Positions 26,668 to 34,202 of a DNA stretch of 64,000 bases are shown here, in pieces; position 1 is the first letter of the stretch; each line of letters opens with the position of its first letter. Below the pieces are notes generated by a model. That model was not told where the DNA came from, did no database searches, and saw only the letters and a list, made by a program, of their open reading frames with translations. Source of the stretch: UTCHB3 sp964625575 (GTDB taxonomy: Bacteria; Bacteroidota; Ignavibacteria; Ignavibacteriales; Ignavibacteriaceae); the NCBI GenBank assembly GCA_964625575.1, contig CAZVBQ010000001.1:310001-374000 (forward strand), in the 5' to 3' direction. Position numbers and translations under genes: made by a program.

Positions 26668-28221
26668 TCAGCGATTAAGCATCGCCTTAACTGTTTCCAC
26701 GAGTTCCGCGCGCGGTACTTCTTTCTGTATCTTCTGCTTCCAGTCTTCTTTGTTCTCTATCGATGCAGACATTTCTTTGCCAAGCGCCAGATCCCTTACG
26801 GTGACGACACCTTTGGCGTGCTCATCACTTCCAAGCAGGATGCACACGGGTGAGTTCATTTTGTCTCCGTAACCGATCTGCTTCTTCAATCCTCTTTGCG
26901 CGCCGTAATAAACCTCGGAACTGATGCCAGCGGCACGCAATTCAGCGGCGATCTTCTGGTATTCGCCCATAAGTTCATCGTCGAAGACAGTTACAAGCAC
27001 TGTTCCTTTTGATTTCTCCTCAGCCTGACCTGAAAGTACGAGAAGTTCGGCAAGACGGTCGACACCTATCGAGGCACCAGCCGCGGGTACCTTAATCCCC
27101 AAAAGCCTTTCAACCAAACCATCGTATCTTCCCCCGCCACAGATCGAACCGACCCTCCGGGTGTTTCCTTTTACGTCAGTAAAAGTCAGCAACGATTCCA
27201 CTTCATAAACAGGACCCGTGTAGTAGCCGAGTCCCCTGACTATTGAAGGTGAGAAGAGCACTCGTGATTCGTCATATCCTGATGCTGCAAGCAGGTCATT
27301 TATACGCTTTAATTCTGCCAAGCCTTCATCGAACTTTTCGTTACCATTGCAAAGAGATGCGAGTTCTTCTAATATTTCAAACCGTTTACGGTCTTCCATG
27401 AACCGCTCAAAGTATCCCGTGATCTTTTTAACCATTGCAGTTTCTATTCCCAACCCCGGTATAAGGGCACCGGAAGAGTCTTTTCTTCCCGCGCCGAGCT
27501 CGGCGGTGATTCCTTCAACCCCGATTTTATCGATCTTGTCTATAACTCGTAGAACGGTGGCCTCCCTCTCCGCTCCCTCGACACCGATCGATTCGAGGAA
27601 TCCTGAAAGGATCTTCCGGTTATTTACTTTAACCAAATAAGTTGAACGCTCAAGTCCGATGGCTTCGAGGGCATCGCTCAGAACCATGCAGGCTTCGGCA
27701 TCGGTAGCCACGTCCGCGGTACCAACGGTATCGAAATCGAGCTGCCAGAATTCACGGAATCTGCCCGGATCGAGCTTTGCTTCAAACCTGTAAACGGGCC
27801 CGTGCTGGTACCTTCTGAAAAGCGGCGCGTTTTTGGTGGTTAATTGTCCTTTTAACGACTGCATGAAAAGCTCTTCAGCATACATTCTCGCGAGTGGCGC
27901 GGTAAGATCATATCGCATCGCGACATGGTGATTATCCATCACCACCAGATCCAGTTCGTCCCTCAGCTCAGCTCCGTCATCCTTGTAAACGGGTTCCAAT
28001 TCAGGATTACGGAAGGAGTAAACACCTTCGGCTACCGTTTCCTTGTCGGGAAGATATTTTCCCAGGTTCTCGGCGTACTCAAGTATCGGGGTGTCCCAAT
28101 GCTTGAATCCATAAAGTTCATAAACCTTTCCTGCCCTCTCAACTATCTCTTTTCTTAACTCATTCAGTTCAGGATGAATATCCCTGAAGCCTTTGATCTT
28201 TTTGGGGATCATTCCATTCAT
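26668..28221 (-). CDS. hisS: Histidyl-tRNA synthetase, divergent motif-2 type
   Basis: This is the class II synthetase that charges tRNA-His. It has the RYDLTAPLAR motif at about 103-112, a motif-2 region at 145-158, the GGGRYDGL histidine-binding signature near residue 345, and a C-terminal anticodon-binding domain. At 517 aa it is longer than the bacterial norm of about 420. In the motif-2 loop the usual E-R-P-Q-x-G-R, whose Arg and Gln read the G-1:C73 end, is replaced by E-A-K-L-D-P-G-R. Its cognate tRNA (30090-30163) lacks G-1 and C73, so enzyme and tRNA appear to have changed together. ATG at 28221 is used; ATG three codons later is possible. Confidence 0.93.
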   Translation of the reverse strand: MNGMIPKKIKGFRDIHPELNELRKEIVERAGKVYELYGFKHWDTPILEYAENLGKYLPDKETVAEGVYSFRNPELEPVYKDDGAELRDELDLVVMDNHHVAMRYDLTAPLARMYAEELFMQSLKGQLTTKNAPLFRRYQHGPVYRFEAKLDPGRFREFWQLDFDTVGTADVATDAEACMVLSDALEAIGLERSTYLVKVNNRKILSGFLESIGVEGAEREATVLRVIDKIDKIGVEGITAELGAGRKDSSGALIPGLGIETAMVKKITGYFERFMEDRKRFEILEELASLCNGNEKFDEGLAELKRINDLLAASGYDESRVLFSPSIVRGLGYYTGPVYEVESLLTFTDVKGNTRRVGSICGGGRYDGLVERLLGIKVPAAGASIGVDRLAELLVLSGQAEEKSKGTVLVTVFDDELMGEYQKIAAELRAAGISSEVYYGAQRGLKKQIGYGDKMNSPVCILLGSDEHAKGVVTVRDLALGKEMSASIENKEDWKQKIQKEVPRAELVETVKAMLNR

Positions 28222-28365
28222 TTGTCGTTCCGGTAATTCTAAAAATTATAAACTTAAATTTACAAAAAGTTGATCAGTAAGGGGAAATGTAGCCACGAAT
28301 GGTTGACTCAATACCTGTTAAGTTTTATATTACTGAATAGTTTTTCATTTATTACGAACCGGATT

Positions 28366-29013
28366 TTGAAATTCATCCACTCACTTCGAGAACCATTTAA
28401 CGCGCTTTCACACGCTTTGGGTGTGGCTTTGGCATTTGTTGCGCTTTGGCTGTTACTTTCACGGACATCACCTGAAGTTACAACCACCCATGTTATTACT
28501 TTCGTGATCTTCGCGATATCGCAGGTACTGATGTTCTCCGCGAGCACGCTCTACCATTCACTGCCACTCAGCGATAATAAATTGGTTGTGATGAGGAAGA
28601 TCGACCACATAATGATCTTCGTTTCGATCGCGGGTTCATACACGCCGATGTGCCTGCTCATTCTGAAAGGCGGATGGGGTAATTCGATATTAGTGATAGT
28701 ATGGTTAATAGCGGTGGCGGGTGTTTTCGTGAAAATCTTCTGGCTTCACGCGCCGCGTAAACTCTACACAGCCATCTATCTCAGTATGGGTTGGCTGGTA
28801 ATTGTGGCAATTTATCCGTTATATGAAGCGCTTTCGGGTGGGGCGTGGTTCTGGCTGGGGCTTGAAGCGCTTGCTTACACAGTGGGCGCGGTGATCTACG
28901 CCATAAAAAAACCCGATCCTTTTCCTGAAAATGTCGGGTTTCACGGTATTTTTCACATTTTTATTCTGTTGGGAGCCTTCTCCCACTTCATGCTACTTTA
29001 TCTGTTCGTCTGA
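28366..29013 (+). CDS. Hemolysin III / PAQR-family membrane protein
   Basis: This seven-helix membrane protein of the Hly-III (YqfA) group is related to eukaryotic PAQR receptors and ceramidase-like hydrolases. Family marks are REPFNALSHALG at the start of helix 1, SASTLYHS near residue 60 with the metal-ligand His, a D-H-I-M-I-F segment, and the last-helix G-x-x-x-x-F-H-I-F-I-L-x-x-A-x-x-H. The His and Asp residues of the presumed zinc site are therefore intact. The start is uncertain; TTG at 28366 gives the family length (about 215 aa), while the frame is open upstream to a TTG at 28270. It is convergent with the pirin gene, overlapping by 16 bases. Confidence 0.82.
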   Translation: MKFIHSLREPFNALSHALGVALAFVALWLLLSRTSPEVTTTHVITFVIFAISQVLMFSASTLYHSLPLSDNKLVVMRKIDHIMIFVSIAGSYTPMCLLILKGGWGNSILVIVWLIAVAGVFVKIFWLHAPRKLYTAIYLSMGWLVIVAIYPLYEALSGGAWFWLGLEALAYTVGAVIYAIKKPDPFPENVGFHGIFHIFILLGAFSHFMLLYLFV

Positions 29014-30029
29014 CCGGGAATTTCTTCTTCACCTCTTAAGTGACTTGCAAACCTGTCACGCTCCTTGGGATGAACATTATCTCTTCTCGGCCACGGCCAT
29101 CCGCCAAACCGGGTGGCATCAAAATCAACGAATGCCTTCATAATTTCCTGACGGGAGTTCATCACGAAGGGCCCGTGCTGAAAGACAGGCTCTCCTATCG
29201 GTTTACCCTGAAGAAGCAGAAGACTGCATTCGGTATCTCCGGCTGTGATCATTACATCAGTATCAGGAACAAGTTGCGCGGCTTTGTAACCGTCGATCGT
29301 CTGGCCATCGATCTTTAACTCATTCCCTTCATAAAAATAAAGAACGCGAAAAGCATCCGGTGATGCGGCATTTAATTTCCACACGGCACCGGGCTCCATT
29401 TTTATCAGCCATATCCACACTTCATTTTCGGGATCTGCTGCCCATGAATCGGGCGCGGGATCGAGCGCCTTCATCTCACCGGACGAGCCGGCAATCACGC
29501 GAACGGATGTTTTTTTGCCACCCTCATCAGTTGAAGTGTAAACCGGTATCTCTTCCGCCCACAACATTTTAAAGTACGGATCCGCCATCTTTTTAGCGGC
29601 AGGAAGATTCAGCCAGACTTGAAAAAGCTCGAGCGTGTTCTCGCTGTCATCATTAAGCAACGGGAACATCTCGCTGTGCTGAAGTCCGCTTCCGGCTGTC
29701 ATCCATTGAACGTCACCATTTCCATACCTTCCCGCCTGGTTGTGGGAGTCGGAGTGATCAACGTAACCGTTCAACACAATCGTGACAGTTTCAAATCCCC
29801 TGTGTGGATGCGCGGGAAAACCCGGAATGGTCTCTCCGTGATACATCCGCCAACCGTCTTTTGGAGTGAAATCCTCGCCCAATCTCCTCCCTTCAAGTGA
29901 GGCATCCGGCCCCATCTCGCCATTTCCCTTTGGATAATAATCGTGATGGTGTACACAAAAAAGATAAGGATCAAGTACGGGCCACTGAAAGCCCAGCGGT
30001 TGCACCGCGATAATGGAATTGCTGCTCAT
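28998..30029 (-). CDS. Pirin-family bicupin
   Basis: This 343-residue bicupin has the pirin metal site in its N-terminal cupin: AHPHRGFETVT supplies two histidines, and SGLQHSEM supplies the third His and the Glu. Pirins are iron-binding proteins, some with quercetin dioxygenase activity, others acting as redox-sensing partners. It is longer than most bacterial pirins (about 230-290 aa), mainly through an N-terminal segment with H-H-H-D-Y and a C-terminal extension of about 45 residues. The start codon follows a GGAGGTTCC-type ribosome site. A terminator separates it from the upstream tRNA-His, so its own promoter must lie close by. Confidence 0.9.
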   Translation of the reverse strand: MSSNSIIAVQPLGFQWPVLDPYLFCVHHHDYYPKGNGEMGPDASLEGRRLGEDFTPKDGWRMYHGETIPGFPAHPHRGFETVTIVLNGYVDHSDSHNQAGRYGNGDVQWMTAGSGLQHSEMFPLLNDDSENTLELFQVWLNLPAAKKMADPYFKMLWAEEIPVYTSTDEGGKKTSVRVIAGSSGEMKALDPAPDSWAADPENEVWIWLIKMEPGAVWKLNAASPDAFRVLYFYEGNELKIDGQTIDGYKAAQLVPDTDVMITAGDTECSLLLLQGKPIGEPVFQHGPFVMNSRQEIMKAFVDFDATRFGGWPWPRRDNVHPKERDRFASHLRGEEEIPGQTNR

Positions 30030-30040
30030 GGAACCTCCGT

Positions 30041-30081
30041 AAATAAAAAAAGCCTTGTCTAATGGGGATTAAACAAGGCCG
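30041..30081 (-). terminator. Rho-independent terminator of tRNA-His
   Basis: On the minus strand GCCTTGT and ACAAGGC form a stem around a 14-base loop, followed by T7. It lies 9 bases after the tRNA 3' end and just before the pirin start. Confidence 0.85.
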
Positions 30082-30089
30082 GAATCATG

Positions 30090-30163
30090 TACCGTCCATA
30101 AGATTCGAACTTATGACCTTCTGAGCCACAGTCAGACGCTCTAACCAACTGAGCTAGGACGGC
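30090..30163 (-). tRNA. tRNA-His (GUG anticodon) lacking encoded G-1 and C73
   Basis: This is a 74-nt cloverleaf. Acceptor GCCGTCC pairs with GGACGGT, giving a G1:U72 wobble, and the discriminator is A73. The D stem is GCTC/GAGC, the anticodon stem TCTGA/TCAGA encloses loop CTGTGGC with anticodon GUG, and the T arm is ATAAG/CTTAT. The base before position 1 is T, so the G-1 normally encoded in bacterial tRNA-His genes is absent, and CCA is not encoded. G1:U72, A73 and no G-1 are the features described for the Caulobacter-type tRNA-His. Confidence 0.95.
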
Positions 30164-30178
30164 AAATAATTTAGACTA

Positions 30179-30186
30179 CAAATATA
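30179..30186 (-). promoter_or_regulatory. Bacteroidota-type -7 box upstream of tRNA-His
   Basis: TATATTTG on the minus strand ends 15 bases before the tRNA 5' end, almost the same spacing as for tRNA-Leu in this window. This supports it as a real promoter element. Confidence 0.6.
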
Positions 30187-30319
30187 ACATTTTTCTTCGA
30201 TTTTTGAAAGTCCCCACGTCAAAAAATGATCGTTGACTTTTCTGATTTTTTACACTAACTTGAATCCCGGATAGTGAAAATTATCTTTTAATCGTTCGTC
30301 GCAACCAATGAGGTTTTGT

Positions 30320-30712
30320 ATGAGAAAATTTTTCTTCATCATCGCGTTCTTTACGTTTTTCGCCCTGACCGCACTCCCACAGGAGATTTACTTCTGTGAG
30401 GGAATCGGAGACAACGGGCAGCCTGTTAACCCCGCCTCCCTGTTCAGTATCGATAAAAACGGGGGCTACTTCTACTTTCTTGTAAAACTACCGTACGAGA
30501 TCAATTGCACAAAGGTCGATTTTAAACTTTACAGTGTCGAATCAGATGGCGACCTCACTTTTGAGACCACTATAACCACCGATACCCAGAATGACTGGAA
30601 CTGGTTCTGGAAAAAGGTTACATTTTACCTGCCCGGATTGTATCAGGTTGATGTGGTGAATTGCAGCGGTGAAGTGCTTGTAAGCGGCTACGTGGAGATC
30701 AAGTACAAATAA
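30320..30712 (+). CDS. Small exported protein of unknown function
   Basis: This protein of about 130 residues has a strong signal peptide (R-K-F-F-F-I-I-A-F-F-T-F-F-A, cleavage near LPQE). The mature part is about 110 residues of beta-rich sequence with three cysteines (C-E-G near the start, N-C-T and N-C-S) and several aromatic residues (WNWFW), so it looks like a small extracytoplasmic sandwich domain. I chose ATG at 30320 because TGAGG lies six bases upstream; ATG at 30308 is the alternative. It is followed 66 bases later by a lipoprotein gene. No family is recognised. Confidence 0.72.
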   Translation: MRKFFFIIAFFTFFALTALPQEIYFCEGIGDNGQPVNPASLFSIDKNGGYFYFLVKLPYEINCTKVDFKLYSVESDGDLTFETTITTDTQNDWNWFWKKVTFYLPGLYQVDVVNCSGEVLVSGYVEIKYK

Positions 30713-30760
30713 CGCTCCGGGTGAAGCTATCACTGGTTTTCCTAACCGGTCCGGGAAGGT

Positions 30761-30768
30761 TATATTTG
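30761..30768 (+). promoter_or_regulatory. -7 box very close to the lipoprotein start
   Basis: TATATTTG lies only 10 bases before the ATG at 30779, so if used it would give a transcript with a leader of a few bases. No -33 TTTG is obvious. Confidence 0.45.
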
Positions 30769-30778
30769 TAAACTGAAT

Positions 30779-31201
30779 ATGAAAATTTTCCCGGCCCGGT
30801 TCCACTTTATATTTTTCCTTCTTTTAGCGTCATGCGAATCGCCACGTCTTGTCTTTCCTGATATTGACTATGGAATCGTTGTTGATTCAACCGCTTTGAC
30901 CTTGTTCACATCGGGTAAAAGGGATTCACTTTCAATCCTGGTACCCGGTGACAGAATTGTTTCTCCTGACACGGTTGTAACTCTCTTCTCACAGGATGAC
31001 GAAATACGTCTTTCAGCTTTAACCACTACAAGGGATATAGTATCAGGTGGTGTCGAAATTGGCAATGAAACAATTACGACAATGACAGACCATTTTATAA
31101 TTTACCGGAGTGGCGCAGGGATAATGCCGAAACGGTCACGCACCGAAATCGGATTCGCGCCGGGTGAAAACCGGGTAATTAACTGGAGTGAAACCAAATG
31201 A
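30779..31201 (+). CDS. Small lipoprotein of unknown function
   Basis: This 140-residue protein has a lipoprotein signal ending in L-L-A-S-C with Cys19 as the lipid attachment site. The mature part is mostly beta-strand-like and lacks a recognised domain. Its last codons overlap the start of the esterase gene (ATGA at 31198-31201), so it is translationally coupled to that carbohydrate-binding esterase and may act with it in the envelope. Confidence 0.75.
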   Translation: MKIFPARFHFIFFLLLASCESPRLVFPDIDYGIVVDSTALTLFTSGKRDSLSILVPGDRIVSPDTVVTLFSQDDEIRLSALTTTRDIVSGGVEIGNETITTMTDHFIIYRSGAGIMPKRSRTEIGFAPGENRVINWSETK

Positions 31202-32328
31202 AAACTCTCTTAAGATCGATATTTTTACTATTCCTGGTTACATCCGGCGCTTCAGCCCAGATAAAGGTTTCCATTACCGCCCGGGTTGACAGTCTGAATC
31301 CGAGTGAGTCGGTCTATATCGCGGGGAGCATTCCTCAACTTGGAGACTGGAACCCCTCAAAAGCCAAAATGACGGAAGTGAAGCCGGGGCTTTGGACTCT
31401 CTCTTTCGAAATGGAGAAGCCCGCGCCCATCGAGTTTAAGTTTACAAAAGGAAGCTGGTCGCAAGAGGCGACAAATCCTGATGGCAGCACCCCGGGAAAC
31501 AATATCGTAAATGTCAGCCGGGATACACTTCTTTCTTACAATATCTGCTGCTGGACAAAATACAAGTCCGCCGCTTTCCAGGGAAAGGTTACGGGAGATG
31601 TTGAGTATATCCGCGGAATGGGTGAGGGAGATATCCTCCCGAGGGATATTGTCATACTCCTCCCCGAAGGTTATAAAAACTCAGATGAGAGATATCCAGT
31701 TCTCTATATGCACGACGGACAGAATATTTTCGACCCCTCAACCGTCGGTTTTGGAGTTGACTGGCAGGTCGACGAAGCACTCGATTCACTCACCCGTCAG
31801 GGCAAAGTGGAGAAAATGATCGTGGTTGGCATCTACAACAGTCAAAACCGGCGCGATGAGTACTCAAACTGTCCCCTCGGAAACGACTACATGAAATTTG
31901 TGGTTAATAAAGTGAAGCCGGTGATTGACTCCCTTTACAGAACCAGACCAGGAAGGGAATTCACATCCACCGCGGGCTCGTCAATGGGTGGGTTGATCTC
32001 ATTCATGCTTTTGTGGGAGTATAACGACGTCTTTTCGAAAGCCGGAAGTTTCTCCCCCGCCTTCAAAATTGACCGTTTCGATTACGTATCAACTGTAAAA
32101 AGATCAGGCGACAAAAAGAAAAACTTCAAGTTGTATATCGACAATGGCGGCCTTGGTCTTGAAGCCAGACTTCAACCCGGTGTCAACGAGATGATCTCGT
32201 TATTGAAAGAGCTTGGCTACCGTGAAGGTACCGATTTTATTACTGTTTTTGATCCCAATGCTGAACACAATGAAGCTGCCTGGGCAAAACGTGTCCCCAA
32301 CTTTCTTATTAAAATGTTCGGAAATTAA
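31198..32328 (+). CDS. CBM20-type starch-binding domain fused to an esterase-D-like hydrolase
   Basis: This exported 376-residue protein has a signal peptide at residues 1-20 (cleavage near ASAQI). A CBM20-like starch-binding domain at about 21-110 shows the V-Y-I-A-G-S-I-P-Q-L-G-D-W-N-P pattern with both sugar-stacking aromatic positions. An alpha/beta hydrolase of the putative esterase family follows at about 130-376. Its nucleophile elbow is GSSMGGL near residues 260-266, and a late A-E-H-N-E supplies the His. The hydrolase resembles esterases acting on acylated or phosphorylated sugars; the natural substrate is unknown. It is coupled to the upstream lipoprotein and followed by queE after 25 bases. 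Confidence 0.85.
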   Translation: MKTLLRSIFLLFLVTSGASAQIKVSITARVDSLNPSESVYIAGSIPQLGDWNPSKAKMTEVKPGLWTLSFEMEKPAPIEFKFTKGSWSQEATNPDGSTPGNNIVNVSRDTLLSYNICCWTKYKSAAFQGKVTGDVEYIRGMGEGDILPRDIVILLPEGYKNSDERYPVLYMHDGQNIFDPSTVGFGVDWQVDEALDSLTRQGKVEKMIVVGIYNSQNRRDEYSNCPLGNDYMKFVVNKVKPVIDSLYRTRPGREFTSTAGSSMGGLISFMLLWEYNDVFSKAGSFSPAFKIDRFDYVSTVKRSGDKKKNFKLYIDNGGLGLEARLQPGVNEMISLLKELGYREGTDFITVFDPNAEHNEAAWAKRVPNFLIKMFGN

Positions 32329-32353
32329 TGTCTACACACGGATACAATGAATC

Positions 32354-32992
32354 ATGCTTAAAATAAATGAAATTTATTTCTCAATTCAGGGTGAAAGCAC
32401 TCATGCAGGGCTGCCCTGCGTGTTTGTGCGCCTTACCTACTGTAACCTGAGGTGCACCTACTGTGATACCGAATACGCTTTTTACGAGGGAAAGGATATG
32501 TCCCTCGAAGAGATTGTGGCGGAAGTGAATAAGTACAACTGCGACATGGTTGAAATTACCGGTGGCGAACCCCTGATACAAAAGGAAGTGCAGCCACTGA
32601 TGACCACCCTCTGCGACCTCGGTTACAAAGTGCTCATCGAAACCGGTGGTAGCCTCCCTATCGAGAATATTGACCAAAGGGTTCATGTTATCATGGATCT
32701 GAAATGCCCATCCAGCAGGATGATGAAAAAAAACAGGTACGAAAACCTGCAATTCATAAAACCGATTGACGAAATTAAATTCGTGATCGGATCAAGAGAA
32801 GATTATGAATGGTCAAAAGAGATGATCGAAAAATATGACCTCAAGTCAAAGTGTGAGATCCTCTTTTCTGTAGTCTTCGAGACCCTGAAACCGGTTGAAC
32901 TTGTTAACTGGATAGTTGAAGACTCATTGAAAGTGAGATTCCAGTTGCAAATGCACAAGTTTATCTGGGACCCAAAACAAAAAGGAGTATAG
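32354..32992 (+). CDS. queE: 7-carboxy-7-deazaguanine synthase
   Basis: This 212-residue radical SAM enzyme converts 6-carboxytetrahydropterin to 7-carboxy-7-deazaguanine in queuosine and 7-deazapurine synthesis. The cluster ligands are C30, C34 and C37 (CNLRCTYC), preceded by I-Q-G-E-S-x-x-A-G, the QueE N-terminal signature, and followed by the ITGGEPL motif near residue 73. The compact form matches the short QueE type. The next gene, queD, makes its substrate. The other queuosine genes queC, queF and tgt are not in the window. Confidence 0.95.
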   Translation: MLKINEIYFSIQGESTHAGLPCVFVRLTYCNLRCTYCDTEYAFYEGKDMSLEEIVAEVNKYNCDMVEITGGEPLIQKEVQPLMTTLCDLGYKVLIETGGSLPIENIDQRVHVIMDLKCPSSRMMKKNRYENLQFIKPIDEIKFVIGSREDYEWSKEMIEKYDLKSKCEILFSVVFETLKPVELVNWIVEDSLKVRFQLQMHKFIWDPKQKGV

Positions 32993-32998
32993 CTTAAA

Positions 32999-33415
32999 GT
33001 GAAAATATCAAAAAGTTTCCATTGGGAAATGGGGCACCGACTCCCCTACCACCCCGGTAAATGCGTGAACCTGCATGGACATTCCTACCGTCTCTTTCTC
33101 GAAGTCGAGGGCGATGTGGATGAAAACGGCCTTGTGATCGATTTTTATGACCTTAAAAAAGTAGTCAACCCTATAATTGAAGAGCTTGATCATGCCTTCA
33201 TGGTTTCATCGCTTGATCCTAAACTGAACGATCTTCTCGAAGGGTTTTCAACGAAAAGAGTTGATGTAAATTTCCACTCTACTGTTGAAAACATCACGAA
33301 ATATCTTCTCGACAGGATCGCGGACAATGTTCTCCCTGACAACATCAAAGCGGTTACCGCTACTGTGTACGAAACACACGACGCGTACGCGCGTGAGACA
33401 AGGGTGATCAGGTAA
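32999..33415 (+). CDS. queD: 6-carboxytetrahydropterin synthase
   Basis: This 138-residue member of the QueD/PTPS family makes 6-carboxytetrahydropterin from dihydroneopterin triphosphate. Zinc ligands are H13, H26 and H28 (MGHRL and LHGHSY), and the catalytic Cys is C22 in GKCVNLHGHS. The start is GTG at 32999, with AAAGGAG about 12 bases upstream. It sits 6 bases after queE and 4 bases before truA, so three tRNA/RNA-modification genes lie together. Confidence 0.95.
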   Translation: MKISKSFHWEMGHRLPYHPGKCVNLHGHSYRLFLEVEGDVDENGLVIDFYDLKKVVNPIIEELDHAFMVSSLDPKLNDLLEGFSTKRVDVNFHSTVENITKYLLDRIADNVLPDNIKAVTATVYETHDAYARETRVIR

Positions 33416-33419
33416 CCCG

Positions 33420-34202
33420 ATGCCCGTTTACAAGATCACGCTCGAGTACGAAGGAACCAGATACAGCGGTTGGCAGGCACAAAAAAACGCTAAAACCGTT
33501 CAGGGAACGCTTATTTCAATTCTGCAGCAGATATTCGGAACAGATGACATCGACCTGCAGGGAGCCGGAAGAACCGACTCAGGTGTTCACGCCGCGGCAC
33601 AGGTTGCTTCCCTCGTGGCGCCACATACCATCCCGCTGGATGTGCTTAAACTTAAAATAAACGATCTCCTCCCCCATGATATCAACATCCTAAAGATCGA
33701 AAATGCCTCCGACCGTTTCCACGCACGGCATAACGCGAAAAAGAGAACCTATCTTTATCATATCTCCACGAGACGCACAGCGTTCGGGAAGAATTACGTT
33801 TGGTGGGTTAAAGATACTCTCGATTCCAGAGCAATGCGCGCAGCCGCAAAAGAGCTTGTGGGACTGCATGACTTCGCTTCGTTTGGCGACTCAAAGATCG
33901 GTGGTGACGCGAAGTCAACAAAGGTGATGGTTTATTCTACAGAATTAGTCGACACCGGCTCAATGATCCTGTTCAGGATAACTGCTTCACATTTTCTGTG
34001 GAAGATGGTAAGAAGAATAACCGGGATATTAGTGGAGGTTGGAAGGGGTAACATTCAACCGGGTGATCTGAAGAAAATGATTGACACCAAGACGGACTAC
34101 CCGGCGAAATTTACCTCACCGCCGAGTGGATTGTTTTTGGAGTCTATTCAGTATGATGAAAAGGAACTGCTGCCCGACATTAAGCCTCTTGTCAGGGTTT
34201 AA
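33420..34202 (+). CDS. truA: tRNA pseudouridine synthase A
   Basis: This 260-residue enzyme forms pseudouridine at tRNA positions 38-40. The catalytic Asp is D53 in GAGRTDSGVHA, and the YRIXX-like K-R-T-Y-L-Y-H segment near 103-109 and F-L-W-K-M-V-R-R near 193-200 are typical. Its last 11 bases overlap the end of the convergent lpxD gene. It is the third gene of the queE-queD-truA group. Confidence 0.95.
   Translation: MPVYKITLEYEGTRYSGWQAQKNAKTVQGTLISILQQIFGTDDIDLQGAGRTDSGVHAAAQVASLVAPHTIPLDVLKLKINDLLPHDINILKIENASDRFHARHNAKKRTYLYHISTRRTAFGKNYVWWVKDTLDSRAMRAAAKELVGLHDFASFGDSKIGGDAKSTKVMVYSTELVDTGSMILFRITASHFLWKMVRRITGILVEVGRGNIQPGDLKKMIDTKTDYPAKFTSPPSGLFLESIQYDEKELLPDIKPLVRV

Noticed and set aside
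28270..28365. Extended N-terminus for the hemolysin III protein
   Set aside because: The extra 32 residues exceed the family length and start at weak TTG codons without ribosome sites; the family begins near 28366.
30090..30163. tRNA-His as a decayed pseudogene
   Set aside because: All stems, the anticodon loop and the T loop are intact, a promoter box and terminator are present, and the unusual end matches a known functional class.
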